From assembly GCF_030463565.1 (NCBI RefSeq), contig NC_134643.1, forward strand, positions 76,815,721 to 76,879,720: a DNA stretch of 64,000 bases, read 5' to 3'. A program made the translations under genes and the position numbers. The notes below the pieces were generated by a model, which was given only the letters and a program-made list of their open reading frames with translations, was not told the DNA's origin and made no database searches. Below are positions 1-12,700 of the stretch, piece after piece. This stretch comes from Pelecanus crispus. Lineage: Eukaryota > Chordata > Aves > Pelecaniformes > Pelecanidae. The first letter of the stretch is position 1, and every line of letters starts with the position of its first letter.

Positions 1-718
1 TCCAGTCTGCTGCAGCTTTCATGCCATTTTATTTAGAGGGTTGCATGAGTAAGTAGAACTACTGGTTAAACACAGAAATGCAAGATTTCAGTTGGTAAGC
101 TTTTGTACTGCAGCACTTAGAGTTGTGTGCACTTGTTTTCTCACAAGTACCTTCTTAAATGGTTAACTTTCTTCAAAGGACACAAGGGAAAGGTAGTATG
201 TTTCTGTGAGCAGGGAGTTGGAGTTGATTTGCAGAAAACTTTGTTCATTGATTTAGGGAAATTCAGAGGTAACTATACATGTTGCTAAATCACTTGTCTC
301 ACTTGTGAAATAAGAACTATACTGGTATAAAATGTATGCAGATGTTGGTTTAAAAAACTAGGATTCCTATTCCTAATGCACTCAGAATGTGCCACTGCCT
401 TGAATAGAGAACTTATTCAGTTGTAGGTGTCTGTTTTTCTACTTAACACTAAGAACTGTTCATAGATGGAAGCTATTTTTCTTTTCAGCTAATCCTGTGG
501 GAATAATAGGGCTTTATTATACATATGGGATAATGTAGACTTTATACTTTAATGCTGAAATATGCAACTTTCTTAGACATTTTAATTCTGAAATTTACAA
601 TGTGTGTCACAGGAGTTTCAGATTTTTTTGAATAGGAACATTCATTCATCTTAAGACTTGGCATTCAGATAGTGTCTTGAAGACATCTTAATGCAACTGT
701 ATTTCAATATTTCCTTAG
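1..718 (+). other. LDHB: LDHB intron (3' part), upstream of the penultimate exon
   Basis: Non-coding sequence before the first recognisable LDHB exon. It ends in a normal acceptor (pyrimidine-rich TTTCCTTAG). No earlier LDHB exon could be recognised here, so the window begins inside an intron. AT-rich, with no repeat that I can name. Confidence 0.8.
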
Positions 719-842
719 TGCCTATGAGGTAATCAGACTTAAGGGATACACAAACTGGGCTATTGGCCTTAGCGTTGCTGACCTCTGTGAGACCATGCTG
801 AAGAACTTGTGCCGGGTTCACTCAGTCTCAACACTGGTAAAG
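719..842 (+). CDS. LDHB: LDHB penultimate coding exon (L-lactate dehydrogenase B chain, partial)
   Basis: This 124-bp exon encodes 41 full codons after one base that completes a split codon (Ser in the family). It reads [20 protein letters not shown] and onward, the C-terminal substrate-binding part of vertebrate LDH. The Thr of the YTNWAIG segment contacts the carbonyl substrate in LDH structures (family knowledge). The enzyme is a cytosolic tetramer interconverting pyruvate and lactate with NADH/NAD+. The B form predominates in heart and, in some birds, is also the lens epsilon-crystallin. Acceptor TTCCTTAG and donor AAG|GTAAGA are canonical. Residues such as [13 protein letters not shown] favour avian LDHB over LDHA. 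The earlier exons lie left of the window. Confidence 0.96.
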
Positions 843-1618
843 GTAAGAAGTGGTGGCTAATTGGATGCTCTAGTTCATTTTGTAACGGAAAAGCTAAATA
901 GTCTCAATTAGCAAGGTGCTGAACAAAGGAAGCTTTGTCAAATACTAATTTGAATTTAAAATGGGAGCTTACTATTGCAACTTTTTTAGTCTGACCTCTT
1001 AGCCTACCATTCTCACAAGTATGGAGCCAAAACTAAGTTCTCTGTACTCTACCCAATGTTATACTACCCTTGTGTAAAGTTTGCCATGTGTGGCATGCAG
1101 ATTCATTAAAAGGAAGTTTCAGTGCAAAACCAGAAAACTTCCTGGAGGCCCAGCTGTGATTCCATGAACTACTGCCTAGCAAAGGTGCTAGGGAAGAGAG
1201 CTGTGTCCTTTTATAGCTGGTGTAACTGGCTGCATCTGGTCTGCACCAGCTGTATAACCTCTGGTCCACAGGGACTATGAGCAGGCTGAATTTACTGCTC
1301 CCTCTGTAATCAGGGGGGCAAAAACGCCTGCTCTAATCCTGTCTTGAATTTTGTCAGCTACTTGCTATATATAAATAAGTGAGGGTTTTGGAGGTGGGGT
1401 TTCTGAAATCAACCATCTTGGTATTGCCAATCACTTGTCTGAAATAGCTCCACACTTTATTTTCCTCAAATACATTGCAACTGAAAACTGAATTTTCTGC
1501 AGGCTTTAAAAGGATAAAGTCTTAAGCTCTACTCTCAGAAGGCTTCCTGCTTATATAAACTAAAAGCAGATCTGGGGTGATGGGTTCATGTCTGAGTGAT
1601 TTCTTTTGTTTGTGGCAG
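843..1618 (+). other. LDHB: LDHB last intron
   Basis: A 776-bp GT-AG intron between the last two LDHB coding exons: donor GTAAGA, acceptor TTTGTGGCAG. No repeat or other gene was recognised in it. Confidence 0.9.
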
Positions 1619-1786
1619 GGCATGTATGGCATTGAGAATGATGTCTTCTTGAGCCTTCCTGCTGTCCTAAGTGCCTCTGGATTGACAAGTGTCATCAACC
1701 AAAAGCTGAAGGATGATGAGGTGGCTCAGCTGAAGAAGAGCGCAGATACATTGTGGAACATCCAGAAAGATCTCAAAGATCTGTAA
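1619..1786 (+). CDS. LDHB: LDHB last coding exon with stop codon
   Basis: Encodes the final 55 residues of LDHB, from [17 protein letters not shown] to [17 protein letters not shown], then TAA at 1784-1786. It contains the C-terminal helix ([21 protein letters not shown]) that closes over the active site in LDH. The exon begins in phase 0 directly after CAG, so the two exons join as ...STLVK-GMYGIEN. No frameshift or premature stop was seen; the gene looks intact. Human LDHB ends in a leaky UGA followed by a short extension carrying a peroxisome signal. Here the stop is TAA and the downstream codons carry no such signal (see findings). Confidence 0.97.
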   Translation, partial: GMYGIENDVFLSLPAVLSASGLTSVINQKLKDDEVAQLKKSADTLWNIQKDLKDL

Positions 1787-1970
1787 CTCATGAATATTAG
1801 ATTCCAGCAGTAGAAAAACAGTATGTTGTGTGCAAATGTGGGCTCTACTCAATACACATCTCTATGGTTAACATTTAATGCTCTTCCAGACTGAGCTTTG
1901 TCCACAGTAGCTAAACTTATGCTTGCTGTAACGCACAGACCTTATGAACAAATAAAGCAACTTCCAGGCA
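1787..1970 (+). other. LDHB: LDHB 3' UTR
   Basis: A short 3' UTR of about 184 nt between the TAA stop and the likely cleavage site. The right end is inferred from the AATAAA at 1951-1956 and the GT-rich tract after about 1970. Confidence 0.8.
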
Positions 1971-1980
1971 TGTTTTGTTG
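1951..1980 (+). terminator. LDHB polyadenylation signal and downstream element
   Basis: AATAAA at 1951-1956, 165 nt after the stop codon. A GT-rich tract (TGTTTTGTTGT) starts 15-20 nt further on, the usual geometry for cleavage and polyadenylation at about 1968-1972. Confidence 0.85.
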
Positions 1981-3514
1981 TCCTAGTGATTTATTTTCAG
2001 TATTTAAATTATCTAGCTTACTCTGGTGTTCTCCTTTAATGTTTGCCACAGACTACGTGGAAGTGTAGACACACATGTCCTTTCAAAAGGTTAAAAACAA
2101 TGTAGTAATCATCTGTGGTGGGATTTCACTAATACAACCTTACTGGAAGCCTTTCCTGTATGACTTAGTTTCAGTCCAGGTGCTAAGTGTAGTTCATTCC
2201 CAGTCTTGTTTCTGACACAGTACTTCCTGTTTTATTTACTGCTGGGTTGAGGAAATGAAATGGGGATTTGCTTCTGGGCCACCTGCCAAAAATATGCCAA
2301 CATTAAGATTCTGTATGCCACTGACCTAGAAAAAGGGTCCTGTAGATCCTTTTCTCCTCTGGATTCAATTCTTTGCATGTTATTGGTGTCTAGTTTTCAT
2401 AATGTTTAGAACAAACAAGACTTTTCTCTATTTGATTACCAAAATACAAGGTTTTTTAGACTGGAGTCCTATGGTAATCTTGTTTACAGAACAAGTCAAA
2501 TTGGGCCTTTAATATGTAAATTTCAGCATGATTGTTTCACAAATGCTTATATACTTGGGGGGGAGAACAGATTTTAAAAATTCTGAAGTTTTATTTCTTA
2601 ATTGCTTACAATTATGGAGTAGCTATTAACTATAAATTGCCAGTACTTGCTTGGCATGCCTAGAACTGCTCAACCTAAATGTCCAGGGGACAAACAGTAT
2701 CAAATCCATGTATCTTGTATCATAATTCAGGGGCCTGCAAGTCTTGTTTCATGGAAGTTGGAGCAGTTTAAAAGGCCTGTTCTAGCTCTCTTAAAATGCT
2801 TTGAGTAGTGGACTAAAACACTTTCATGAAGAAGTAGCTTAATTTTTGTAGCTCCTTTTAAAAGAGAAGATCATGCAAGTCCTGTCGTAGTAAGGTAACT
2901 GCTATCCTGTGATTTAGTATCATGTAGTTAGTGAAATACCGTGCATGGGATGGTGATGACAGCATTATTTATAAAGGGTATTCCAGAGAGACATTAGGAG
3001 ATGTTTTATTCTCAGTTGCAGGCTAAATGCCAGACTTCTTTACTGACAGGAGAGGGAAAATTATAGTCTCTGCTTTCATAACTCAGTGTGGAGATCTTAA
3101 TGGAAGGCTTTCCACACCTGGATAGATTAGCTTAAGTTCCTGTTAAGACCTGTTCAGCAGCAGCTGTCATGAGGTAAATGGCATAAGCTGCTGCTGTTTG
3201 CAGGATATGCCCATCAGCAATTTTCACCTGTGCACATTTAGCTGACTACCTTGCATGGTTCCTTCCTTGCTTTGTTATTACTTATGCTGTTCTTGGTTAA
3301 TGAAATAATTCAAAGCTAGGTTGTGGGACACTTACCTTACAGGATTCTCTCTTCTGCATGAAGAGGCATCAGTTGTCTTAGGGGACAGGGGGTGGGCCCT
3401 TTTCCCTTCTGATAGTGAATCTCGATTTTAAAGATCACTCAGCTACAATAAAACTAGGTGTTGTCCCTAATTGCATCAGTGTGCACTCCTCACCCATTAA
3501 AGTGTAGGATCATC

Positions 3515-3605
3515 CCTTGTTCTGTGGTCAGCAAACTGAGACCCAAAGTAGGTCAGGACATCTTGAAAGTAACATGGCAATCAGTGCCCAAGCTGGGAAG
3601 CTACT
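3515..3605 (-). repeat. Possible ancient MIR-like SINE remnant
   Basis: The stretch AAACTGAGACCCAAAGTAGG followed by a 'gcccaagctggg' segment resembles the reverse complement of the MIR body (aaactgaggc...cccaaggtca...agctggg). Very diverged; a suggestion only. Confidence 0.3.
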
Positions 3606-5312
3606 GTCACCTAGTGTCCATCAACTACTCCTTCAATCCCCTCTGAGTCCACAGAGGGGTTTTTGTTAGTAATCACAGACTCAACAGCAGCACAAGATCT
3701 CTTGTGTGTAGACAGTAAGCAACTGGAAAGCTAATGACAATCTCCACTACAAAAAGTGTGGTCTGTTACAAAGAAGAGTGGGTACAGATGACGCAGGGAA
3801 CCGAAGGATGGAGGAAGGCACATTGGTTTGCATGATGAGCGCTTTTCTTAGTGTATGAGCAGCCTCATTGTGCCAACTTCTACTTTTGGTGAGATGATGT
3901 CATGGAGGAAAATTTGAAGAAATTTAAACAACAATGAAGTGGTCTTGTGGGTGTAATGGGGGATTTGTTCAAAATTGTTAAATAGGAATGAGTATCTCAG
4001 GCTAGGGGATTTTGAGATTTTATAAATAAGCTCTTCAGATTGCTTTTTGCATTGACTGATGTTTGTAAGCCCTATGCAAGTACATTAATTATATTGAAAT
4101 TATTTTTGTTAGGAGTCTTATTACAGAATCTTACATCTTCATTGCAGTCACGTGGCTGTAGAATAGCTTCCCTATGTATGCTTACACAGCATCAGCATAT
4201 CACTTTCTGCTACTTGGAGTCTATCCATAATATAGTCTTATATCAACCATATAAATTCCATTATAACTATATTGCTATAGTACTTTATCTCTCAAAGATA
4301 CCTGTGGGTTTTTTTCTGAACATAATAGACTCATGTTTGTCTTGTATATGCCTTGTTTGTACAGCCCACTGATACATGAACTTTGTTCTTGTTTTACCCC
4401 ATGAAAGGCAATACAGGTTTTTAACCACATTCCTATGTGTCAAGGGGTACGTTTGTCACTCCTTGGTCTAACAGAAAACATTGTGGTGCTGTTGGACAGA
4501 GTAGTACAGCCAGTAAGAAGCAGCACAGCAGAATACTTTAGAAAGCACTGAGGACAACTCGCTCGACTCATATGAGGTAAGACCAGTAATGTTATTTTAA
4601 TTGCTGCAAGGACCTAGAACCCCTTGCATTTGCAAGTATATAGATACAGGCTACAGAATAGAAGGTCAGTCTGACCACCCTGCAGATGACAGATGACAGA
4701 CAAGCAGATACTGACAAACAACAGAGAGAGGAGAGATACTACTGGCATGGCTGTGCCAGAGGACTGGAACGCAGTCCTCTGAGTTACGCTCAGCCTCAGA
4801 TATACGCTATTACCACTGTATTTGTATCATGGCTATCCAAATAAAGGTATGTGAAGGAGGGAGAGCTTGAGTTTCCCACCTGCACAGCCAGAAAGTTGAG
4901 ATGAGTCGCATCCTTTGCTTTATTATCAGTCTGCATAGCAACTGTCTGCAAGCTTAGTAAAACAACAGCCCTGTTAGTGGTAATCAGCCGTCACCCAAAC
5001 AAGAGGTGGGTTTGTTCTGAGCTCAGGTGTAGTGTTAAATCAGCTGGTTTTTTAGTACTCAAAGGATAAAAATGGGGCAGGGAATTGAAGGCAGGTTTGA
5101 ACAGTGAAATAGTGTTAAAAAGAACATGGAGGTGTGAAGTGGTGGAAATGCTTTATATATGTATTTTGCTAGACTAGTAGTGCTTATATGACTTTCATAT
5201 CCACTAACTTAGAACTGTGTTTTATGGTAAGCAGATGACTTATGTCTTAAGTTGCTCACAGAGTTCCTGTCATCATTGTGTTTACACGCTTCATGTCAGC
5301 CTTGTGCTGCAA

Positions 5313-5375
5313 AGAAATGCCATTTTCCCCAATTTACAGATACAAATCAGAACAACTAAGCCAAAAATTCTCAGT
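5313..5375 (-). repeat. Possible ancient MIR/L2-like remnant
   Basis: CCATTTTCCCCAATTTACAG followed by 'acaactaagcc' resembles the conserved MIR/L2 stretch 'ccccattttacagatgaggaaactgagg' on the opposite strand. Diverged, so low certainty. Confidence 0.3.
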
Positions 5376-5465
5376 GGCTGAGAATATAGATGCTAGGCTC
5401 TCTCTGATGTCAGTGTGACCAGAAGCCCAAAAACCTTTAAGAGTCAGATCCTTATATTGTGCTCC

Positions 5466-6787
5466 ATAGAATAGAATCATGGAATCGTCTAGGTTGGAAA
5501 AGACCTTTAAGATCATCCAGTCCAACCATTAACCTACACCACCAAGCCCACCTAAACCAATCAAGGGCAGACTAGACTAAACCATATCCCGAAGTGCCAC
5601 ATCTACCCATTTTTTGAACACTTCCAGGGCTGGTGACTCCACCACCTCTCTGGGCAGCCTGTTCCAATGCTTGACCACCCTTTCCGTAAAGAAATTTTTC
5701 CTAATTTCCAGTCTAAACCTCCCCTGGCGCAGCTTAAGCCCATTTCCTCTCGTCCTATCGCTAGCTACTTGGGAGAAGAGACCAACACCCACCTCACTAC
5801 AACCTCCTTTCAGGTAGTTGTAGAGAGCGATAAGGTCTCCCCTCAGCCTCCTCTTCTCCAGGCTAAACAATCCCAGTTCCCTCAGCTGCTCCTCATAAGA
5901 CTTGTTCTCCATACCCTTCACCAGCCTTGTTGCCCGTCTCTGAACACGCTCCAGCACCTCAATGTCTTTCTTGTATTGAGGGGCCCAAAACTGGACACAG
6001 TATTCCAGGTGCGGCCTCACCAGCGCCGAGTACAGGGGGACAATCACCTCCCTGCTCCTGCTGGCCACAGCATTCCTGATACAAGCCAGGATGCTGTTGG
6101 CCTTCTTGGCCACCTGGGCACACTGCTGGCTCATGTTCAGCCGGCTATCTACCAACACCCCCAGATCCTTTTCCGCCAGGCAGCTTTCCAGCCACTCCTC
6201 CCCAAGCCTGTAGCGTTGCATGGGGTTGTTGTGACCGAAGTGCAGGACCCGACACTTGGCCTTGTTGAACCTCATACAGTTGGCCACGGCCCATCGATCC
6301 AGCCTGTCCAGGTCCCTCTGCAGGGCCATCCTACCCTCAAGCAGATCGACACTCCCACCCAATTTGGTGTCGTCTGCAAACTTACTGAGGGCATACTCGA
6401 TCCCCTCATCCAGATCATTGATAAAGATATTGAACAAGACTGGCCCCAAAACAGAGCCCTGGGGAACACCGCTTGTGACCGGCTGCCAACTGGACTTAAC
6501 ACCATTTACCACAACTCTCTGGGCTCGGCCACCCAACCGGTTCTTTACCCAGCAAAGAGTATGCCTGTCCAAGCCGTGAGCTGCCAGCTTCCCGAGGAGG
6601 ATATTATGCGAGACGGTGTCAAAAGCTTTGCTAAAGTCCAGGTAGATGACATCCACAGCCTTTCCATCATCTACCAGGCGGGTCACCAGGTCATAGAAGG
6701 AGATCAGGTTGGTCAAGCAGGACCTCCCTTTCGTGAACCCATGCTGGCTGGGTCTGATCCCCTGGTTGACCTGTACTTGCCTGTGGA
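5466..6787 (-). mobile_element. CR1 LINE, 5'-truncated, recent copy with open RT frame
   Basis: A minus-strand CR1 whose 3' end lies at the left (ATAGAATAGAATCATGGAAT tail, then the AGGTTGGAAAAGACC terminal block). An uninterrupted frame from about 6787 down to 5577 encodes the C-terminal half of the CR1 ORF2 protein. Visible RT motifs, in order, are [11 protein letters not shown], the [13 protein letters not shown] palm motif with its catalytic Asp, [10 protein letters not shown], and the FADDTKLGG catalytic block. The end is the CR1-typical ...VDVALRDMV. The endonuclease and the front of the RT are missing, so the copy cannot act alone. The open frame and close similarity to the copy at 59089-61345 suggest a fairly young insertion. 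Intergenic and antisense to LDHB/GYS2. Confidence 0.95.
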
Positions 6788-9700
6788 CTTGTACTTGCAC
6801 TCCAGACTGACACAATGCCATAGTGTAACGGCCTCTCAGGGCAATGTCTAATTTTGGGCGTTTCTTTCTTCTATGAACATTTCTCCTCTAATGCACGCCT
6901 GTGAATCCAGCCTTATGTAAGTCAAAACTTTCAAAGCTTTTCAGAGACTACAGTAGCCAGGGTCTTCCTAAAATCCATACCAGTCACTGTGATGTACTAC
7001 ATTTTTATAAACCATTCCTGAGATACCATTGCTATGTGAGTTATTATTGTGTGCAAGCAAAGGAGTCGTGTAAATAGTGAACTTAGATTGGTCTGTTGCA
7101 GAGGTCAGACTCAGGAGGGCTGGATTTGCTTAGTGTCTGAAATGAATAATGTACCTGCAAACATAAGCAACAAAGCACAATCTGGCCTAGGCAGTGACTA
7201 TGCAAAGTAAGATTTTGGAGTAAATATTTTCTCCCTTACTCTCCCCTCTTTAATAGCTCTTCAACATCATTTAGGCATGTTTACACATTCAATATCTGAG
7301 GTAAAAAAGCCAGAAAACTTGTCAAAATAGCATGAAGGTATATTCCTACCAGCACTGGAAGGGAATATTCATAATTCTTGCTCTGTGAGATGTGCTAAAT
7401 GAAAATACAGAGGGAAGAAAAAAGAGATTTTGCTTGAGATACAGTTTTCTCTGTGCTGCTAATTCTGTATTTCAGACAGTAATGCAATGATTTACAAAGT
7501 CTCTGTTCATTCAGCAGTCTCCGCTAGTAGGAGATACTGGAATACTCTGCCAGTATCACTGGGAATCAGGCATGATACCATGTCTAAGAATCGCATCAAA
7601 CTCATTTTCCTACCCACATATGACAACAGAGTAGTCCCTGATACCCTTCAGACTGAAGATCAGTCTACAAGAGTATTTGTTGACCTTCTGTTCATTTTAC
7701 TGAGTTTGTTTTTCCCATAGCAAAACATTGTGCGGTAGAAGGAAATATTTTTTAAATTACTTCTCCACTGTGCTGATTTTGAATGTTGCAGTATTTTTTT
7801 TTTTAAAGATAAAAGTCAGAAGAAGAATAAACAGAAATATCTCTTTCGAGATGCTTCAAGGGCATTCAAGAGTCAGTAGAGTTGTTCTCAAACAGACAGA
7901 AAAGAAGTTAAGACCACAGTCACCTTAGATCAAGTGCCTATATTCCACTGAGTAGGATTTATGCTTAAGGGGTTTGTTGAATGGGGTTAAATTTCAACAT
8001 GTTAAATTTCAATCTTAATGCTGATCATGGGACAACCTGTTTTTTATTCAGTCCTTACTATACTGAAAGTCCTTACTATACTTGCACACCTGAATGAATG
8101 GAAATGTCTCTTCCAGCACTACACCTTTGAGGTTACAGTATAGTCTTTCAAAGCATAGGAACCTTTGTTTGCAGCCAGAGAAGTAAAATGATGCAGTCCT
8201 GGATACTTGAGGAGATGTAGATGAGCTCTGTGAAGCTGAGCTGCTAGCCCTGATAACAATTCCTCCAAGGTCACACAAGATAAAAGAGATGTAGTAAGAA
8301 TTCACACCTAGCCTGAGCTTTTTAATGTTTCTAACAAAAAACCCCAAACCTAAGAGAGTCCTCTTTGATGTAACAGAAAGGAAGAACAACTATTACGAGA
8401 AAATTAATTACGAGAAAAAGGGAAAGTCCCAGAATATTAGGTAAGTGAGACTTCAGCCTCTCTGTGATTACCACTTGGAGTTAAGGAGAAAATACCACAA
8501 GTCACACCAACACACTGACAAATCCCCATGCTAAATATGATATAAATACTGTGCTGACCACAGAAAACAAATAAATATCAAAGCAAATATTTGTGTGTGT
8601 ATATCTATGAAAGTGTTTGTGAGTGTCTTTGAACATGAGTCTGAATTATAGGTGGGGGCATGGCACTGGACAGTAGAAAAGACAGGCAAAACAGTGTATT
8701 AGTCTTGAAGTTACAACCTTATCACACATCACAGAAAATCTTGGTGTTTCTCAGAAACTGTGTTTGCATGTGCCTGTGCATTTATTTCCCAAAAGAACTA
8801 GTGGGTTTTTTTCAGTCGCTAATGCCTAGTGCCTGGCTGGAGATACAGAAACTGTGTCAGGGGACTGCTCTCTCAGAGAACGTGGGCTGTAAGTCCATCC
8901 TTTGTGAAGAGATCACTTCAGGTGCCTGGGGTGAGGTGACTTGAAAATTGGCATATTCCCAAATCTCTACTCACATGGGAAAATAGCATACATCACTTGT
9001 AGCATAGCTTTTATGCATTTAACATTCCTGTCCCTCAGAGGGATACTTAGTCATCGCAGCATTTATTTTAAACTTTAAATAGGACTCTAACATTCTGATG
9101 CTTATCCAAGTTGCAGGATCCAGCTTAGTGGCCAAGGTACCCTGGCATCCTTTTCCAAAGGCAAGTCCAAAAGGATTAACCTTAAACTTGCCCCTGGTGC
9201 ATTGATATTTGCAGGATGGCTAACTCTCATTCTCACTCTCCTGGATGAAGCAGCAGAGGCCACAATACTCTACAGAGCTGGGAATGTCAGCCTCTCAGAC
9301 CACTTGATATGAATGTCTTTTGTTTGGGGTGTCATGGAGTCCACACACTCTATGCCTATTTGGGACAAAACATACACCAGATGTCACTGAAAAAAGCACA
9401 TTGTGTCACATCGCTCCCCAAAACTTAAAATGTTTCATAGCCTCCCTACTGGCCATTTCGCAGGGTCACTGTACAGGCATCTTCTAACTGGAAGGAACAA
9501 TCCTCCACTCGTGTGAGATTTCGAGCATTTTTCTGGACTTGCACAAAGCAGGGGTGAAGGCCGTCGCTTCACAGCTAGAATGATCTGAACTTGCTGAGTT
9601 CAGGCAGGCAGTTAGAGCTGGCCCTAGAGCATTTCTGAACAACTCCCTGATCTTCCCTAAACTCTGCAATGACCCTGAATGACCAATGTGCTAGAAAATT

Positions 9701-12700
9701 AGCTATTCTCTCTGCAAACAGCTTTGTCCTCCAGCAGCTTTCTGGTATGCTGCTAACAATGCTGGGGAACCCTCAGCTGACGGCTCGGGCAGCCTCACTT
9801 CTCATGACGTTTGCAAAGCAAAGCTAACAGCTTAGGAGAGCCCACGCAGTAAACAGGTAAATGGCAGCAAAAGGAACAGTCTAGCTGATGGGGTCTGATT
9901 CCCCAACAGCTAAGGCCCTTATGATCAGGCCTAAAAATGGCAGCCATTGCAAAAGGAGCGGTCAGCAACACTCCTAGGAGTTCATATGCTGCTCTGAAGC
10001 ATGAATTCCATTTACTTTCATAGGTATTCTGCTGTGGTAGGAAAATAAAATTGTTCAGCTATGTGTCATGCCACGCAACTGCTATTATCCTCTCATCAGT
10101 AATTACAGTTTTGAACAGGCAGTTTTCTCTCTAAAACTAACTTATTCCTTTCATGGCAGCCTAACTGCCATGAAGACCTGGATATTTTTGATTACTTTTT
10201 TACAAAATAGTTTGTTGTGCTGATATAAACTGATGTCTATCAGTCTGTGGCTTTAAGGGGCTCATAAGCATGTACAATTATCCTTAATATGTTTGGGATT
10301 CAGAATTGAGGAAGTCTTTACCAATTTGTGAGTATCCTCAGCCAGGAATTCCTCAACAACCATTGACCCCAGAATGCAGGGGTCTGAGGCTGAGTTTGAG
10401 GCTCAAGTCTTCTACCAAGGTTAGAGTGCTTAATAATACAAGATTTTCTAGCCTACAGTATTAGGAAACTGAGATCAGGCTGATAAACACTGATGATCCC
10501 TCAAAGCATCTGAAAAATCAACTAATTGGTAGAGGGGTATACATCCCCACCAACAGATTTTTCTTGAGTTCCCTTGGGTAAGCAATTTACCATGCATATT
10601 GAATGGAGCAAAATCATAGCTATGTCTCAACTAGAGAAAGAGAGACGGGTAGCTGAGGTAACAGATATGTGTCCCCCACCTCCTCAGAACAGGTCCTGAT
10701 TTTATCAGCTACTAGGACCTGGATGTAAAGCTCCCAGAATTTTTTCCCAGACACTTTTCCAATAAATTTGGCTAAAATTTGACCATACTCTGAATGCCAA
10801 ATGCTTTAAGGGTCACTAAGAACCTCAACACCTCAATCTTATGCACACCTGTCCATCCATCATAATCCAGCTCTACCATTGGGTTTCAGACCACATGACA
10901 GCTTGGCAGCTGGCCAGCAGAGCTAAGATGCCTGATTGCAAAGCCTCTTTAAAAAAGGAGGAGGATGCCGGTGAACAATTTAGCCGCATCACTTAGGCAG
11001 GTTTGCTTTATTATTCTAATTTTGTCTACCACTTCAGGATTTATAATGAGGTTTACTAGCTTCTGAAGCAAAATATAGTAAGAATACTCTTTTCCCTTTA
11101 GAAGGATTAAAAACAAGTGTAGCTGACGTCTTACTGAGGCTGTGTAACACAAAACTAAACCACAGAAAACAGACATTTCTACATTGAAACTCTGGAAAAG
11201 TTTTTTTTTTTTTTTAAGTAAGTAAAAATCTGAGGTTTTTTTCTAAACTATTTCTAGGGAGGTTCATCAGTATACTTAAATTGGAAAGGTAATAAACAGT
11301 GAGGCCTTCCAGTGGGGTCAAAAAGACACTTTGTCAAAAAGACATCACATAGAGATCAAAGGAACACCTTTAAAAGTTAGGTAACTGAAGACAGGAAATA
11401 TCACAATGAAGTTCAAAAGGGGAAAAGAAAGCAGGGAACAAAAACCTGAGGTGAAGAGGTAAAAAAAAGGAAATATAAGGTTATCATACCACTTTTTTAA
11501 AGTCAACAGCAGTCTCGGCAAACAAATGTCTATAGTGTGTCCCTTTAGAAGAGTGGGTATTACTTGCAGGGGTACAAATTAAAGCTCAGCCTGTCTCTAA
11601 GTTCCTTAAGTTTCTTCATAAGGGTTGCTCTAGCCTTGGGAGCCCACACTGCTGAGTACCAAGAGCTCATTTTATTAAGAATCCTGTCTTAGCTTTTTTT
11701 TTCCTCTCTTCCCTGTGTGTCTCAGCCTGAGGCAAGGGCTTTTCTTCCAGATGGAGATGCCCCATTTTGCTGATTGTGTTGTGATTCTGTTTCCACGGGC
11801 TTCATAAAACTGAGGTTTGTCATGAACCAGGATTTAGTGAGAGGGATAAAACAACCTTTTGGTCAAACAAAACAATAGACACTGGAGAACTCATATTAAT
11901 ACCATCAGTGCCACCTACTGTTCTATTTCTAAAGTACAGTGTGCGTACATCAGTAGTTGCTACAAACCATCGTAGCTTCCTCCTGCAAAATTTGACTCAA
12001 TGTGTATGAGCAATTTTAACATCTATGTCTTATTTTTTTTTCCCTACACTTAACGTAGGCAAACCTTGAAACCGCAGTTATGTTTAGAACAAACCAGACC
12101 TAGACAGTTATCTCATTATAAACTCCCACCCATTGAGAGTGTTTCTTCCCCTAACACACACTTTCTCACTTGCAGCCAGGGAGGCTGAAGTTGATTTTCC
12201 AACAAAAAAGATTGGCTGAAGTGGTTCTTCTGGAGGGACTGCGGTGTGAAGACAACATCCATGACTCATTTCCTGGGGTGACTGCTGAGTTAGTGTTTGC
12301 AGAAAACTTTGCTCTACCCAAATAGACGGAGTTAGATCAAAGCGTGCAGAGAAGACAACATCCTGGGAGGTAACAGTTTCAACAAGAGTTTTAGGTAGGG
12401 TAGAATGCACGGCTTTGTCCCTGCATTGCTATCTCCAGAGAACTGTAGGAAATTTGGGAAAAACAATACACAGTTTGTATGATTTCTCTTCAAAGATCGT
12501 GCAGACTCAGCCTTCTTATTGTCCACTATCCTTGCAAGTGACATTATTTCACTTCTGTGGGCTGAAAAAGAATTTGGTGGAATAACAAATGATGTCTAGC
12601 AGAACTGAGTCACATTGAATAATGCATTACCAGAGGGCATTTGTATGCTTTGGTGATAAGAGCAATATGGGAACCTAGATAGGCCAGACTCAAAACCAGT

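Larger units (their letters stand above)
1971..5465. other. Intergenic region downstream of LDHB
   Basis: About 3.5 kb with no supported gene. The small open frames here (60-110 codons) resemble no family I know and have no exon-like neighbours. Two weak MIR-like stretches lie at about 3515-3605 and 5313-5375 (listed separately). Otherwise I see AT-rich unique sequence. Confidence 0.7.

Noticed and set aside
4040..4372. 110-codon open frame downstream of LDHB
   Set aside because: Hydrophobic, AT-driven composition, no homology recognised, no promoter or splice context; likely chance.
5667..6851. 394-codon plus-strand open frame
   Set aside because: Exact antisense of the CR1 RT frame at 5577-6787; its protein has no family features and reflects CR1 codon composition. 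The same holds for the plus-strand frames at 14581-15403, 36753-37175, 45050-45508 and 59584-60569.
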